Assembly (NCBI GenBank): GCA_002966495.1
Contig: CP016490.1
Span: forward strand, 434,001-498,000
DNA: 64,000 nt
Direction: 5' to 3'
DNA from: Halomonas sp. GFAJ-1
GTDB taxonomy: Bacteria; Pseudomonadota; Gammaproteobacteria; Pseudomonadales; Halomonadaceae
Each line of letters begins with the position of its first letter. Position 1 is the stretch's first letter. The position numbers were made by a program, and so were the translations under genes. The notes below the pieces were generated by a model. The model had not been told where the DNA came from, ran no database searches, and saw only the letters and a program-made list of their open reading frames with translations. Positions 1-8,961 of this stretch are shown piece after piece.

Positions 1-233
1 GCGGACTCTACGGTACTAAGAGGGATATCGCTGCATGCACCGCTACCCGCAAAAGCCGCCCAAATTCTTTCCTGGGCATCAATAGCAGCCACATTAGCCA
101 ACGCATGCTGATAACCCGAGTGGGCACTTTGTAGCGCTTTAAGCTGCATAGCCGCCACACTGATCAGTCCAACGGAAAGAATCACCAGCGCAACAAGCGA
201 CTCCACCAGTGAGAAGCCTTGTTGACGACTCAT
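1..233 (-). CDS. PilV-like type IV pilus minor pilin (partial)
   Basis: The 3' part lies outside the window; 77 residues are visible. It starts MSRQQGFSLVESLVALVI, a short basic leader followed by the prepilin peptidase site G|F with Glu at mature position 5 and a hydrophobic helix, as in type IV minor pilins. The length of the leader and the VESLVAL segment resemble PilV (pilus assembly/modification) more than major pilins. Its ATG follows the pilE-like stop codon with no gap (TAAATG), so the two are surely co-translated. It would be inserted in the inner membrane and processed by PilD. PilV is inferred from the N-terminus only; GspI-type pseudopilins look similar. Confidence 0.75.
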   Translation of the reverse strand, partial: MSRQQGFSLVESLVALVILSVGLISVAAMQLKALQSAHSGYQHALANVAAIDAQERIWAAFAGSGACSDIPLSTVES

Positions 234-647
234 TTACCAACACGCCTCAGGCAAACGCTCACCCAGTGCGTTTAATGTAATATCGCTAGCACAACCATCA
301 GAGCGTGAAGCGGTAGCGGTAATTAGAAAACCACCGTCATTAACGCTGCCAGAGTCTGCCGAAATCGTGTAATTACCGTCTGGTGAGGTGGGCGTAATAG
401 TACAGTCTGTATAGGTATATTGGCGCGAGTAGCAACGCTCCAGCTCGGAAGCGGCTTGCAACAAGCCTGCTTTACCATCGGTGCGTAACGAGCTTTCCAC
501 GTAGCGCATATAGCTTGGATAGCCTATGCCAGCGATGATGCTAATAATCGCAACCGTAATAAGCATTTCAATCAGTGTAAAACCGCGCTGATGATTTTTA
601 TGATTTTTTCTTTGATGACCAGCGTAACGAATAAAAAGATAGAGCAC
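234..647 (-). CDS. pilE: Type IV pilin PilE-like
   Basis: The protein has 137 residues. A basic leader precedes RGFTLIEMLITVAIISIIAG, the class IVa prepilin cleavage site (G|F, Glu5) and N-terminal assembly helix. The body is short, with Cys residues near 67, 77, 118 and 136 that could form the pilin disulfides, as in PilE minor pilins of gammaproteobacteria (often annotated PilE beside ispH in this group). The start is GTG at 647, chosen because AGGA lies 8 nt upstream; this gives a 21-residue leader, a little long. It is the fourth type of gene after ileS-lspA-fkpB-ispH on the same strand and is followed directly by a PilV-like gene, suggesting the start of a minor pilin operon continuing out of the window. 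Confidence 0.85.
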   Translation of the reverse strand: MLYLFIRYAGHQRKNHKNHQRGFTLIEMLITVAIISIIAGIGYPSYMRYVESSLRTDGKAGLLQAASELERCYSRQYTYTDCTITPTSPDGNYTISADSGSVNDGGFLITATASRSDGCASDITLNALGERLPEACW

Positions 648-709
648 TGAAGTTTTCCTGAATCGGCTAAATCATACTTCGAGTATGTCGTAAACCGATA
701 CCGTTTGCA

Positions 710-1690
710 TCACCCGCTTACAATCACTTGCTCACGCAGCTCTTTAGGCATAGAAAAAGTAATATTTTCCTCACGCCCCTGGAGTTCAACAGGTACCTCT
801 GCGCCAAGCGTTTGCAGCTTATCAATGACGCCTTTCACCAATACTTCTGGCGCGCTGGCACCCGCTGTTACGCCAATACGGCTAACGCCCTCAAGCCATG
901 CTGGCTCAATTTGGTCAGCATTATCGATTAAATAGGCAGGCGTGCCCATACGCTCAGAAAGTTCGCGCAGGCGATTGGAGTTGGAGCTATTGGGGCTGCC
1001 AACGACCAAGACCAAGTCGCTATCCGCCGCTAATTCGCGCACTGCATCCTGGCGGTTTTGAGTGGCATAACAGATATCATCTTTGCGCGGCCCCTGAATC
1101 TCTGGGAATTTCTCCCGTAGCGCGTCGATCACTTTAGCAGTGTCGTCCATCGAGAGCGTGGTTTGGGTCACAAACGCCAGCGTAGAAGGGTCGTTGACCC
1201 CTAGCTTCGCCACATCCTGCTCATCTTCAACCAAGTAGATCTGGCCACCGTGGGAGGTATCGTAACGCCCCATGGTACCTTCGACTTCCGGATGGCCTTC
1301 GTGACCAATCAAAATGCACTCCTGTCCACGCTTGGCGTAGCGCAGCACTTCCAAATGCACTTTGGTAACCAACGGGCAGGTCGCATCGAAGACTTTAAGG
1401 CCGCGCTGCTCAGCCTCCTGTTGTACGGCACGAGAAACACCGTGGGCCGAGAAAATCACGATCACGTCATCGGGCACTTCATGGAGTTCTTCGACAAACA
1501 CGGCCCCCCGCTCGCGTAAGGTTTCAACCACAAAGCGGTTATGAACCACCTCGTGGCGCACATAAATGGGCGGGCCAAAGACATCAAGCGCGCGGTTGAC
1601 GATGTCGATCGCACGATCCACGCCAGCGCAAAACCCGCGTGGGTTCGCCAGCTTAATCTGTATTGGCTGAGAGGACTCTGATGACTGCAT
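710..1690 (-). CDS. ispH: 4-hydroxy-3-methylbut-2-enyl diphosphate reductase IspH
   Basis: IspH makes IPP and DMAPP from HMBPP in the last step of the MEP isoprenoid pathway, using a [4Fe-4S] cluster. The three cluster cysteines are visible at about 21 (NPRGFCAGVDRA), 105 (FDATCPLVTKVH) and 207 (DDICYATQNRQ). The HMBPP-handling motif VVHN and the SAHGVS motif are also present. I start at ATG 1690, with AAGG 7 nt upstream, giving 326 residues; an upstream in-frame TTG at 1708 has no ribosome site. It lies downstream of fkpB, the usual order in gammaproteobacteria, and is probably the last housekeeping gene of the lspA operon. Confidence 0.97.
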   Translation of the reverse strand: MQSSESSQPIQIKLANPRGFCAGVDRAIDIVNRALDVFGPPIYVRHEVVHNRFVVETLRERGAVFVEELHEVPDDVIVIFSAHGVSRAVQQEAEQRGLKVFDATCPLVTKVHLEVLRYAKRGQECILIGHEGHPEVEGTMGRYDTSHGGQIYLVEDEQDVAKLGVNDPSTLAFVTQTTLSMDDTAKVIDALREKFPEIQGPRKDDICYATQNRQDAVRELAADSDLVLVVGSPNSSNSNRLRELSERMGTPAYLIDNADQIEPAWLEGVSRIGVTAGASAPEVLVKGVIDKLQTLGAEVPVELQGREENITFSMPKELREQVIVSG

Positions 1691-1745
1691 AAAAGCGCCT
1701 TGATGCAACCTGCATCGCCGGTTAAGTGAAAACTCGTTATTACAA

Positions 1746-2189
1746 TCAGTGTTTGGTGATGGGCGTAACGTTTAGCACATCCACTTCAAACGTCAACGTA
1801 CGCCCCGCCAATGGGTGATTAAAATCAACCTCTACTCGGTCACCGTCAATGGTTTTGACCACGCCAGGCAACTCCGTTCCCGCTTTATCGGCAAAGGACA
1901 TCACCATGCCAATCTCTGGCTCTTCATCACCAAAATCAGCACGCTTCAGGGTTTGGATATTTTGCGGATTATGCTGCCCAAAAGAGTGCTCAGGGGTAAT
2001 CTGAAACGACCCGCTCTGACCAGCGGCCATGCCTTTAATCGGGTGCTCAAAGCCGGGCGGCAAGTTGCCATCGCCATACTGGAAGGTGGCAGGGGTTTTC
2101 TCTTTGGTGGAATCGACTACCGTGCCGTCTTCCAGCTTCAGCGTGAAGTGCAGGGTAATTTCCATACCGTCGTCGATCAGGTAATCCAT
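1746..2189 (-). CDS. fkpB: FKBP-type peptidyl-prolyl isomerase (SlpA/FkpB)
   Basis: This is a 147-residue FKBP-type prolyl cis-trans isomerase of the SlpA class. Typical segments are GTVVDSTKEKTPATFQYGDG, LPPGFEHPIKGM and the histidine-containing insert-in-flap region around FGQHNPQNIQ. It ends with the family feature DFNHPLAGRTLTFEVDVLNV. The start at ATG 2189 has GAGGA 6 nt upstream; a further upstream in-frame ATG at 2213 lacks a site. No signal peptide is present, so it acts in the cytoplasm. It sits between lspA and ispH, its conserved neighbours. E. coli SlpA has a weak isomerase and a chaperone activity; the physiological client is not evident here. Confidence 0.95.
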   Translation of the reverse strand: MDYLIDDGMEITLHFTLKLEDGTVVDSTKEKTPATFQYGDGNLPPGFEHPIKGMAAGQSGSFQITPEHSFGQHNPQNIQTLKRADFGDEEPEIGMVMSFADKAGTELPGVVKTIDGDRVEVDFNHPLAGRTLTFEVDVLNVTPITKH

Positions 2190-2243
2190 AACGTTCCTCA
2201 CGGTCGTATGCAAAGATTGTATCAGCGATATAGATAGGCGCCG

Positions 2244-2777
2244 TTACGCCGCTTTTTTGCGGCGTCGATCACCCATTATCGACTCCCAAATTAACCCTAT
2301 TGCCCCCAGCGTAATACCGATGTCCGCCACATTAAAGGCAGGGTAATACCAGCCAGCAGCGTGGAACGATAAAAAGTCCACCACGTAGCCGTGTACTAAG
2401 CGGTCATAGAGGTTACCCAGGGCACCGCCAATAATCAGCGGCAGGGCAATCGCTAACAGTTTTTCATCGGCCCTCAGGCGGGAAAGCCAGATGGTCAAAC
2501 CAATGCTGGCACCTACGGCAACCGTGGCAAAAAACCAGCGCTGCCAGCCGGGGTGGTCTGCCAAAAAGCTAAACGCAGCACCTGGATTATGCAGTAGCGT
2601 CAGGTTAAAAAATGGCAGCACCTCAACGGGCTGGGCGTAGTTTAAAAAGTGACTAGCCATATATTTGGTCAGCAAGTCCAACACGATGACTGCCACGGCC
2701 AGCCAAAGCCAGCGCAGCGGGCGCCCCATGGGCGGCCGCTGCTGTTGATCGTTCATCGTTGATGCGGCATTAGGCAT
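2244..2777 (-). CDS. lspA: Lipoprotein signal peptidase (signal peptidase II)
   Basis: LspA is the inner-membrane aspartyl protease that cleaves prolipoprotein signal peptides after lipidation by Lgt. Four hydrophobic segments are visible, with the conserved NPGAAFSF motif and the two catalytic aspartates in GGALGNLYDRL and AFNVADIGI. Length 177 fits the family. Its start overlaps the ileS stop by 8 nt (ATGCCTAATG), pointing to translational coupling. A second Met at residue 8 gives an N-terminus closer to the E. coli protein, so the exact start is uncertain. It would process the lipoproteins seen elsewhere in the window (BamD and the small protein at 21171). Confidence 0.97.
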   Translation of the reverse strand: MPNAASTMNDQQQRPPMGRPLRWLWLAVAVIVLDLLTKYMASHFLNYAQPVEVLPFFNLTLLHNPGAAFSFLADHPGWQRWFFATVAVGASIGLTIWLSRLRADEKLLAIALPLIIGGALGNLYDRLVHGYVVDFLSFHAAGWYYPAFNVADIGITLGAIGLIWESIMGDRRRKKAA

Positions 2778-5601
2778 AGTAACGAATCTCGCCGCTACCT
2801 TCAGGCAGGTTGCTGATGCAGCGACCGCATAGATCCGGATGCTCAGTATGAGTGCCTACATCAGCACGGTGGTGCCAGCAGCGCTCGCACTTCTGGTGTT
2901 CGCTTCCGCTAACCGCCACTTTCAAACCTTCAAGCTCGGTGCTTTCAGCATTGGCGGCATCCGCTAGCGGTGCGAGATGTACTTCACTGGTGAGCATAAC
3001 GAAGCGCAACTCGTCGCCCAGCTTGGCAAGCGTGGCGTTCAGTTCATCGCTGACGTAAAGCGTGACTTCCGCCGCTAGGCTACCTTTGATGACTTTGGCA
3101 TTACGGGCATCTTCCAGGCACTTGTTCACCGAGTGCTTCACTTCCAGCACTTGCTCCCAGAAAGCACGGCCTAACTCAGCACTATCATCTAAGGTTCCAA
3201 GACCGGTGTAGTAGGTTTCCAGCAGGACGCTGTCGCCACGCTCGCCGGGAATATGCTCGTAAATCTCTTCGGCGGTAAACGACAGAATTGGGGCAACCCA
3301 GCGGCTTAGCGCTTCGACCACATGATAAAGCGCCGTTTGCGCGCTGCGGCGGGCCAGCGAATCCGTTTGGGTGGTGTACTGGCGGTCTTTGATGACATCC
3401 AGGTAGAAACCGCCTAACTCGCGTGCACAGAAGCCATGCACCTGCTGGTACACATCCAAGAAACGGTACTCTTCATAGGCTTTTTCGATGCGCCCCTGTA
3501 GTTGTGCCGCGCGGTCGACTACCCACTGATCCAACGCCAGCATATCGCCAAAGGCCACTTGATCTTTCGCCGGATCAAAACCGTTCAGGTTAGAAAGCAA
3601 GAAGCGTGCGGTGTTACGGATGCGGCGGTACACATCGGCGGTGCGCTTCAAGATTTCATCAGACACCGCCATTTCACCGGAGTAGTCGGTCGAGGCAGTC
3701 CACAGGCGCAGAATGTCTGCGCCCAGCTTATCCATTACGGTTTGCGGCGCAACCACATTGCCAATCGACTTCGACATCTTGCGACCCTGGGCATCGACCG
3801 TGAAACCGTGGGTCAGCAGCTGACGGTACGGCGCATGGCCGTCAATCGCTGCGCCGGTCAGTAGCGACGAATGGAACCAGCCACGGTGCTGATCCGACCC
3901 TTCCAGGTACAGGTCAGCACGCGGACCGCTTTCATGGCCATGGGGGTGCGAGCCGCGCAGTACATGACGGTGCGTGGTACCAGAGTCAAACCAGACATCC
4001 AAGGTATCGGTGACTTTGTCGTACTCATCCGCTTCAGCACCCAAGAGCTCAGCAGGGTCGAGCTTAAACCACGCCTCAATACCCTCTTGCTCTACGCGCT
4101 TGGCCGCCTCTTCCATCAGTTCAACTGTATTGGGGTGCAGCTCGCCGGTTTGCTTATGCAGGAAGAACGGAATCGGCACGCCCCAGTTGCGTTGGCGAGA
4201 GATGCACCAGTCCGGACGATTGGCAATCATGCTATGCAAACGCGCCTGCCCCCATGCAGGGGTAAACGCGGTGGCCTCAATGCCTTCCAATGCCCGTTCG
4301 CGTAGGGTTTTGCCATCTTTCCCTTTGATATCCATGCCCACAAACCACTGGGCGGTAGCACGGTAAATCACCGGTGATTTATGGCGCCAGCAGTGCATAT
4401 AGCTGTGCTTGATGGGCGTATGCGCCATCAGCGCGTTCACTTCGCTCAGCTTCTCGACGATATGCGGGTTGGCTTTCCAGATCATCTGTCCGCCGAAGAA
4501 CGGCAGGTCATCCGCATACACGCCATTACCCTGCACCGGGTTGAGCATGTCGTCAAAGCTCATGCCATGCTCGCGGCAGGTGATGAAGTCATCCATACCG
4601 TAGGACGGCGCGGAGTGAACGATGCCCGTGCTGCCTACCTCAGACTCAACGTAGTCCGCTAGATACACCGGCGAAAGACGATCGTAAAACGGGTGACGGA
4701 AGTTAATCAGGTCCAGCGCCTTACCTTGGGCAGTAGCGATAACGCTACCGGTCAGCCCAAAACGCTCTAAACAGCTTTCCACCAACTCTTCTGCGAGCAG
4801 TAGCAGACGTTCGCCAGTGTCGACTAGCGCGTAGGTAAACTCAGGGTGAACGTTCAGCGCCTGGTTAGCGGGAATTGTCCAAGGCGTGGTGGTCCAGATG
4901 ACCACTGCCGCAGGCTTGGGCAATTCGTTTAGGCCAAAGGCCGCTGCCAGTTTGTCGGCATCTTCTACGGGGAAAGCCACGTCGATAGCGTCCGATTTTT
5001 TATCGGCGTATTCAACTTCCGCCTCTGCCAAGGCCGAGCCGCAATCAAAGCACCAGTTAACCGGCTTTAAGCCTTTGAACACGTAGCCCGCATCGACCAT
5101 ATCCGCCAGCGCACGAATTTCGCCTGCTTCGTTGGCGTAATCCATCGAGCGATACGGATGATGCCAGTCACCGATAATCCCCAGGCGCACAAAGTCAGCT
5201 AGCTGGGTTTCGATCTGGGCACCGGCGTAGTCACGGCACAACTCGCGGGCTTTATCCGCAGCTAAGTGCTTACCGTGGGTGGTTTCTACCTTGTGCTCAA
5301 TGGGCAGACCGTGGCAATCCCAGCCCGGCACGTAAGGTGCGTCGAAACCTGCCAGGTTCTTGGATTTAACAATAATGTCTTTGAGGATTTTATTAACGGC
5401 GTGACCGATATGAATGCTGCCGTTGGCGTAAGGAGGGCCATCGTGCAGAACAAACAGCGGCGCGCCTGCCCGAGTGTCGCGCAGGCGCTGATATAGGTCC
5501 ATATCCTGCCATTTTGAAACGCGCCCTGGCTCCTGCTTCGGCAGCATGCCGCGCATGGGAAAGTCGGTTTCTGGCAAGTTTAGCGTGTGCTTATAATCCA
5601 T
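2770..5601 (-). CDS. ileS: Isoleucyl-tRNA synthetase
   Basis: This class I aminoacyl-tRNA synthetase charges tRNA-Ile. The ATP-binding HIGH signature is at residues 64-67 (NGSIHIGH) and KMSKS (QGRKMSKSIGN) at about 600. The editing CP1 domain lies between them, and the C-terminal zinc-binding motif CERCWHH...CGRC is intact. I start at ATG 5601, giving 943 residues and an N-terminus (MDYKHTLNLPETDFPMRG) matching bacterial IleS; longer in-frame starts run back into ribF. The gap from the ribF stop is only 7 nt and the 3' end overlaps lspA, so ribF-ileS-lspA is one operon. No strong ribosome site precedes 5601, consistent with coupling to ribF. Confidence 0.97.
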   Translation of the reverse strand: MDYKHTLNLPETDFPMRGMLPKQEPGRVSKWQDMDLYQRLRDTRAGAPLFVLHDGPPYANGSIHIGHAVNKILKDIIVKSKNLAGFDAPYVPGWDCHGLPIEHKVETTHGKHLAADKARELCRDYAGAQIETQLADFVRLGIIGDWHHPYRSMDYANEAGEIRALADMVDAGYVFKGLKPVNWCFDCGSALAEAEVEYADKKSDAIDVAFPVEDADKLAAAFGLNELPKPAAVVIWTTTPWTIPANQALNVHPEFTYALVDTGERLLLLAEELVESCLERFGLTGSVIATAQGKALDLINFRHPFYDRLSPVYLADYVESEVGSTGIVHSAPSYGMDDFITCREHGMSFDDMLNPVQGNGVYADDLPFFGGQMIWKANPHIVEKLSEVNALMAHTPIKHSYMHCWRHKSPVIYRATAQWFVGMDIKGKDGKTLRERALEGIEATAFTPAWGQARLHSMIANRPDWCISRQRNWGVPIPFFLHKQTGELHPNTVELMEEAAKRVEQEGIEAWFKLDPAELLGAEADEYDKVTDTLDVWFDSGTTHRHVLRGSHPHGHESGPRADLYLEGSDQHRGWFHSSLLTGAAIDGHAPYRQLLTHGFTVDAQGRKMSKSIGNVVAPQTVMDKLGADILRLWTASTDYSGEMAVSDEILKRTADVYRRIRNTARFLLSNLNGFDPAKDQVAFGDMLALDQWVVDRAAQLQGRIEKAYEEYRFLDVYQQVHGFCARELGGFYLDVIKDRQYTTQTDSLARRSAQTALYHVVEALSRWVAPILSFTAEEIYEHIPGERGDSVLLETYYTGLGTLDDSAELGRAFWEQVLEVKHSVNKCLEDARNAKVIKGSLAAEVTLYVSDELNATLAKLGDELRFVMLTSEVHLAPLADAANAESTELEGLKVAVSGSEHQKCERCWHHRADVGTHTEHPDLCGRCISNLPEGSGEIRYYA

Positions 5602-5608
5602 AGTCCGG

Positions 5609-6661
5609 TCAGCCGTCGTTAGCATCGGCGGGGTCATCCGCCGAAGAGAAATCAGAAGAAATCGTATTTGAAGACATCGACTCACGCCCAAGCGGGGCCG
5701 AGGCCAGCGGAAGAGAATTCATGCAACCAGCATCCGCTGCCGCGAAATAGCGGCGCGCTCTGGCCTGATCGTGTTCAATTTGCGTTTTTAGCGCGTCAAA
5801 ACTGTCAAACTTCGCTTCCCCGCGTAACTTTGCACAGGGGTAAACCGTCAACCGCTGGCCGTAAAGATCGCCGGAGTAGTCCAACAGGTGCACTTCCAGC
5901 GTGGGCCGTTCAGCCCCCACCGTCGGCCTAAGCCCGACATTCGCCACCGCGGGGTAGCGCTGTCCATTAGCCAGCTCGGCCACCACAGCAAACACGCCAC
6001 GCAGCGTTAACGGCAGAGGCATCAGCGGCAGGTTAGCGGTGGGCACACCAATAGTGCGCCCTAACTGCTGATCGCGTACCACACGACCATGCAGCGAATA
6101 AGGCCTGCCTAGTAGACGCGCGACCGCGTCAAAGTTTCCGCTTGCCAGCAAGGTACGTACTCGCGTGCTGGAGACCCGTTCGTCATCGACTTTAAAGGTA
6201 CGTGTATGCTCAACGCCAAACCCTGCCACTTGCCCGACCGTTTCAAGCAGGTTGAAATCACCTTTGCGGTCACAGCCAAAGCGGAAGTCGTCGCCGACCA
6301 CTAAGTGCTTAACCCCTAAGCCTTCAATCAGCACCTGATCGATAAACTCACGTCCGGTTAGGCTGCGCAGCGTATCGTTAAACGGCAAACACAACACCTG
6401 TTCGGCGCCGTGGTCACGCAGTAAGCGTACTTTCTCACGCAGGCGGGTGAGCCGTGGCGGGGCTTGGTCTCCGGCAAAGAACTCCCGCGGCTGAGGCTCA
6501 AACACCACGACGGTCAGCGGCACATTCAGGCGTGCAGCATGCTCACGACACTGTTCCAGGATCGCCTGATGGCCGCGATGCACCCCATCGAAATTACCGA
6601 TAGTCGCAACGCAGCCACGTTGAGCCGCTGTCAGATTGTGCAGTCCTCTAATGACGCGCAT
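5609..6661 (-). CDS. ribF: Bifunctional riboflavin kinase / FMN adenylyltransferase RibF
   Basis: RibF converts riboflavin to FMN and then FAD. The N-terminal nucleotidyltransferase domain has the GNFDGVHRGH signature (residues 22-31) and the C-terminal kinase domain shows GRTIGVPTANLPL and DLYGQRLTV. Length is 350, about 35 residues more than E. coli RibF: the end (from about residue 310) is a Ser/Asp-rich low-complexity tail unlike the catalytic domains. The gene follows murJ by 119 nt and leads directly into ileS. The extended tail may simply be a Halomonas-type extension; I see no frameshift causing it. Confidence 0.96.
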   Translation of the reverse strand: MRVIRGLHNLTAAQRGCVATIGNFDGVHRGHQAILEQCREHAARLNVPLTVVVFEPQPREFFAGDQAPPRLTRLREKVRLLRDHGAEQVLCLPFNDTLRSLTGREFIDQVLIEGLGVKHLVVGDDFRFGCDRKGDFNLLETVGQVAGFGVEHTRTFKVDDERVSSTRVRTLLASGNFDAVARLLGRPYSLHGRVVRDQQLGRTIGVPTANLPLMPLPLTLRGVFAVVAELANGQRYPAVANVGLRPTVGAERPTLEVHLLDYSGDLYGQRLTVYPCAKLRGEAKFDSFDALKTQIEHDQARARRYFAAADAGCMNSLPLASAPLGRESMSSNTISSDFSSADDPADANDG

Positions 6662-6780
6662 GGCACCTCTTGCCGTTTTAAAAGCGTTTGCCGTTTAAAA
6701 GCGTTTGATTATAACGAAGGCGCTGATTAGGTGCAGGCGAAGATTACCTTCACTCTCATCTTAACCACTCTTTTTTCGCC

Positions 6781-8358
6781 TTAGCTATTCATCTTAAAGT
6801 GACGCAGCCGCAGGCCAAGCGCTGTCAGCCATACAAAATAGAGCCCGCCCCCGAGAACCACTAACCCCGCTACCCAGCGAATACGCTGCCACAGTTCAAA
6901 ATCAAGCCAAGCCTGCCAATCGGGGGCTGCAAGATAAAGGGCAATACTCATCAGTGCGCTACCACCTACCAGCTGGACTGCGTAACGCCCCCACCCCGGC
7001 TGGAAGACAAGCACCTTTTGGCGGTAAAGCAGGTAACCTAACATGCCGGCGTTTAAAAACGCTGACAGCGCGGTGGCCAGGGCCAAGCCAGCGTGGGCTA
7101 ATGGCCAAACCAGTATCAGGTTAAACACCATGTTGGCCACCATGGCGATAATGCCTACCTTCACCGGGGTTTTCGTATCCTGACGGGCAAAAAAGCCCGG
7201 CGCTAACACCTTAATCAGCATAAAGGCCACCAACCCAAAGGCGTAGGCCCGCAGGCTCATGGCGGCCATTTGAATATCGTGGTCGGTCATCGCCCCATAG
7301 TGGAACAGCGTTATCAAAAACGGCTCGGCTAATACGGCCAGCGCCAAGGCGGCAGGCATGCCCAGTAGCAGCACCACCCGAATGGCCCAGTCCAGCATCG
7401 CCGAGAAGTGTTCGGTGGATTTATCCGCGTGGCGCTTAGAGAGCGCGGGCAAAATAATCGTGCCAATCGCCACACCGAAAACCCCCAGCGGCAGCTCAAC
7501 CAGCCTATCCGAGTAGTAGAGCCAGGACACGCTACCTGCCACCAGTAACGACGCCAAGATAGTATCTAGCAGTAGATTTATCTGCGATACCGAAACGCCA
7601 AACAGCGCGGGAGCCATGAGCTTTAAAATACGCTTCACACCGTCATGGGCAAAATTGGGCCATGGCGTAGGCAAAAGCCCCAACCGGAGCAAAAACGGCA
7701 CTTGAAACGCCAACTGGGCAGCACCTGCGATGAGCACCCCCCAAGCAAGCGCCATGGCGGGCTCTTTCATCAGCGGCATTAAAAACAGTGCTGCGCCAAT
7801 CAACGAAAGGTTGAGCAGCACCGGGGTAAAGGCAGGCACCGCAAAGCGGTTCCAGGTATTCAGCACACTTCCCGAGAACGCCGTTAACGAGATAAGCAGT
7901 AAATAGGGAAACGTCAGGCGCAGCATATCGGCGGTCATCGCCAACTTTTCTGGGTCGCGGCCAAAGCCAGGGGCAAACACCCACACCAGCCAAGGCGCCG
8001 CTAACATCGCAAAGGCGGTTATTAGCGCCAGCATAGCCGTTAAACTGCCCGCCACCGCATTTAGCAGCTCGCGGATCTCCTGCTTACTGCGCTGGGTGGA
8101 GTACTCGGAAAGCACCGGCACAAAGGCTTGGTTAAACGCTCCTTCGGCAAACAAGCGGCGCAAAAAATTGGGAATCTTAAACGCCACAAAAAACGCATCA
8201 GCACCGTTTCCCGCGCCTAGAAAGGTGGCCACCACCACATCGCGTACCAAGCCCATCACCCGCGAGAGCATTGTCATGGCGCTAACCACTAACCCCGAGC
8301 GCATTAGCCCTCGGCGCTGGGGAGGCATGTTAGCTTGGGGTGGCGTGTTCGCGGTCAT
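6781..8358 (-). CDS. murJ: Lipid II flippase MurJ (MviN)
   Basis: This is a MATE-like/MOP superfamily membrane protein with about 14 hydrophobic segments over 525 residues, the size of E. coli MurJ. The N-terminal signature SAMTMLSRVMGLVRDVVVA and the AFFVAFKIPNFLRRLFAEGA segment, which carries the conserved central-cavity arginines, are intact. MurJ moves lipid-linked peptidoglycan precursors across the inner membrane. ATG 8358 has GGA 7-9 nt upstream; an adjacent GTG at 8361 is an alternative. It sits between rpsT and ribF, the classic gammaproteobacterial order, and is read in the same direction. Confidence 0.96.
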   Translation of the reverse strand: MTANTPPQANMPPQRRGLMRSGLVVSAMTMLSRVMGLVRDVVVATFLGAGNGADAFFVAFKIPNFLRRLFAEGAFNQAFVPVLSEYSTQRSKQEIRELLNAVAGSLTAMLALITAFAMLAAPWLVWVFAPGFGRDPEKLAMTADMLRLTFPYLLLISLTAFSGSVLNTWNRFAVPAFTPVLLNLSLIGAALFLMPLMKEPAMALAWGVLIAGAAQLAFQVPFLLRLGLLPTPWPNFAHDGVKRILKLMAPALFGVSVSQINLLLDTILASLLVAGSVSWLYYSDRLVELPLGVFGVAIGTIILPALSKRHADKSTEHFSAMLDWAIRVVLLLGMPAALALAVLAEPFLITLFHYGAMTDHDIQMAAMSLRAYAFGLVAFMLIKVLAPGFFARQDTKTPVKVGIIAMVANMVFNLILVWPLAHAGLALATALSAFLNAGMLGYLLYRQKVLVFQPGWGRYAVQLVGGSALMSIALYLAAPDWQAWLDFELWQRIRWVAGLVVLGGGLYFVWLTALGLRLRHFKMNS

Positions 8359-8407
8359 CACTCAATCCATAGAGACACAGGGTTGCCTTGGGCGGTGCTT
8401 TAGACAC

Positions 8408-8434
8408 AAAAAAACCGGCCGCAGCCGGTTTTTT
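8408..8434 (-). terminator. Rho-independent terminator after rpsT
   Basis: A GC stem (CCGGC/GCCGG, tetraloop CGCA-like) is flanked by A7 on one side and T6 on the other, so it can end transcripts in either direction. It lies 17 nt downstream of the rpsT stop, separating rpsT from murJ. Confidence 0.85.
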
Positions 8435-8451
8435 ATAGGGCGTCTGCCGAC

Positions 8452-8718
8452 TTACGCCGCCAGAGCCTTAATGCGCTTGTTCAAGCGACTTTTCAGACGT
8501 GCTGCTTTCTTTTTAGAAAGAACGTCTTTGTCAGCGATACGGTCAACAACCGGCTGCATGACTTTGAACTCTTCCATTGCTTTGCCATGGTCGCCGGTGT
8601 TGATCGCTTTGATCACACGCTTAATGTAGGTGCGGACCATGCTGCGCTGGCTAGCTTTCAGGACGCGACGAGTCTCGGCCTGGCGGGCGCGCTTGCGTGC
8701 TTGCTTGCTGTTCGCCAC
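8452..8718 (-). CDS. rpsT: 30S ribosomal protein S20
   Basis: An 88-residue, strongly basic, Ala/Lys/Arg-rich helical protein starting MANSKQARKRARQAETRR, the hallmark of S20, which binds 16S rRNA early in 30S assembly. The start is GTG at 8718 with an excellent AAGGAG site 8 nt upstream. A weak start codon is typical of rpsT and is used in autogenous control in E. coli; the GTG here is compatible with that but regulation is not shown. It is monocistronic, with its own terminator before murJ. Confidence 0.97.
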   Translation of the reverse strand: MANSKQARKRARQAETRRVLKASQRSMVRTYIKRVIKAINTGDHGKAMEEFKVMQPVVDRIADKDVLSKKKAARLKSRLNKRIKALAA

Positions 8719-8961
8719 AGGTATCTCCTTGGAGAATAAAGGTTGCCGCCAATAAACGGCAACGGATTAACTATGTGTTTGTCGGCTAGGCATTTGCCAA
8801 AGCGCGACGTTTCCGTAACAACCAATTGATTTGAAAGGATTTTAAGCGCTTCCAAATAGTGTAACGAGCAGTCTAAAGGCTGCCCGTTCACGGGTCTTGT
8901 CTGAGAGGATGGCATAGTCTATCACGCGCAAAGCGGCCTTACTAGCAACTGTCAATACCTT

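Noticed and set aside
4381..4662. Plus-strand frames inside ileS, clpB, ilvI and acnA
   Set aside because: All are antisense shadows of well supported genes on the other strand, without ribosome sites or family features.
8658..8915. Open frame upstream of and overlapping rpsT on the minus strand
   Set aside because: No ribosome site, no recognisable features, and it covers the promoter and start of rpsT.
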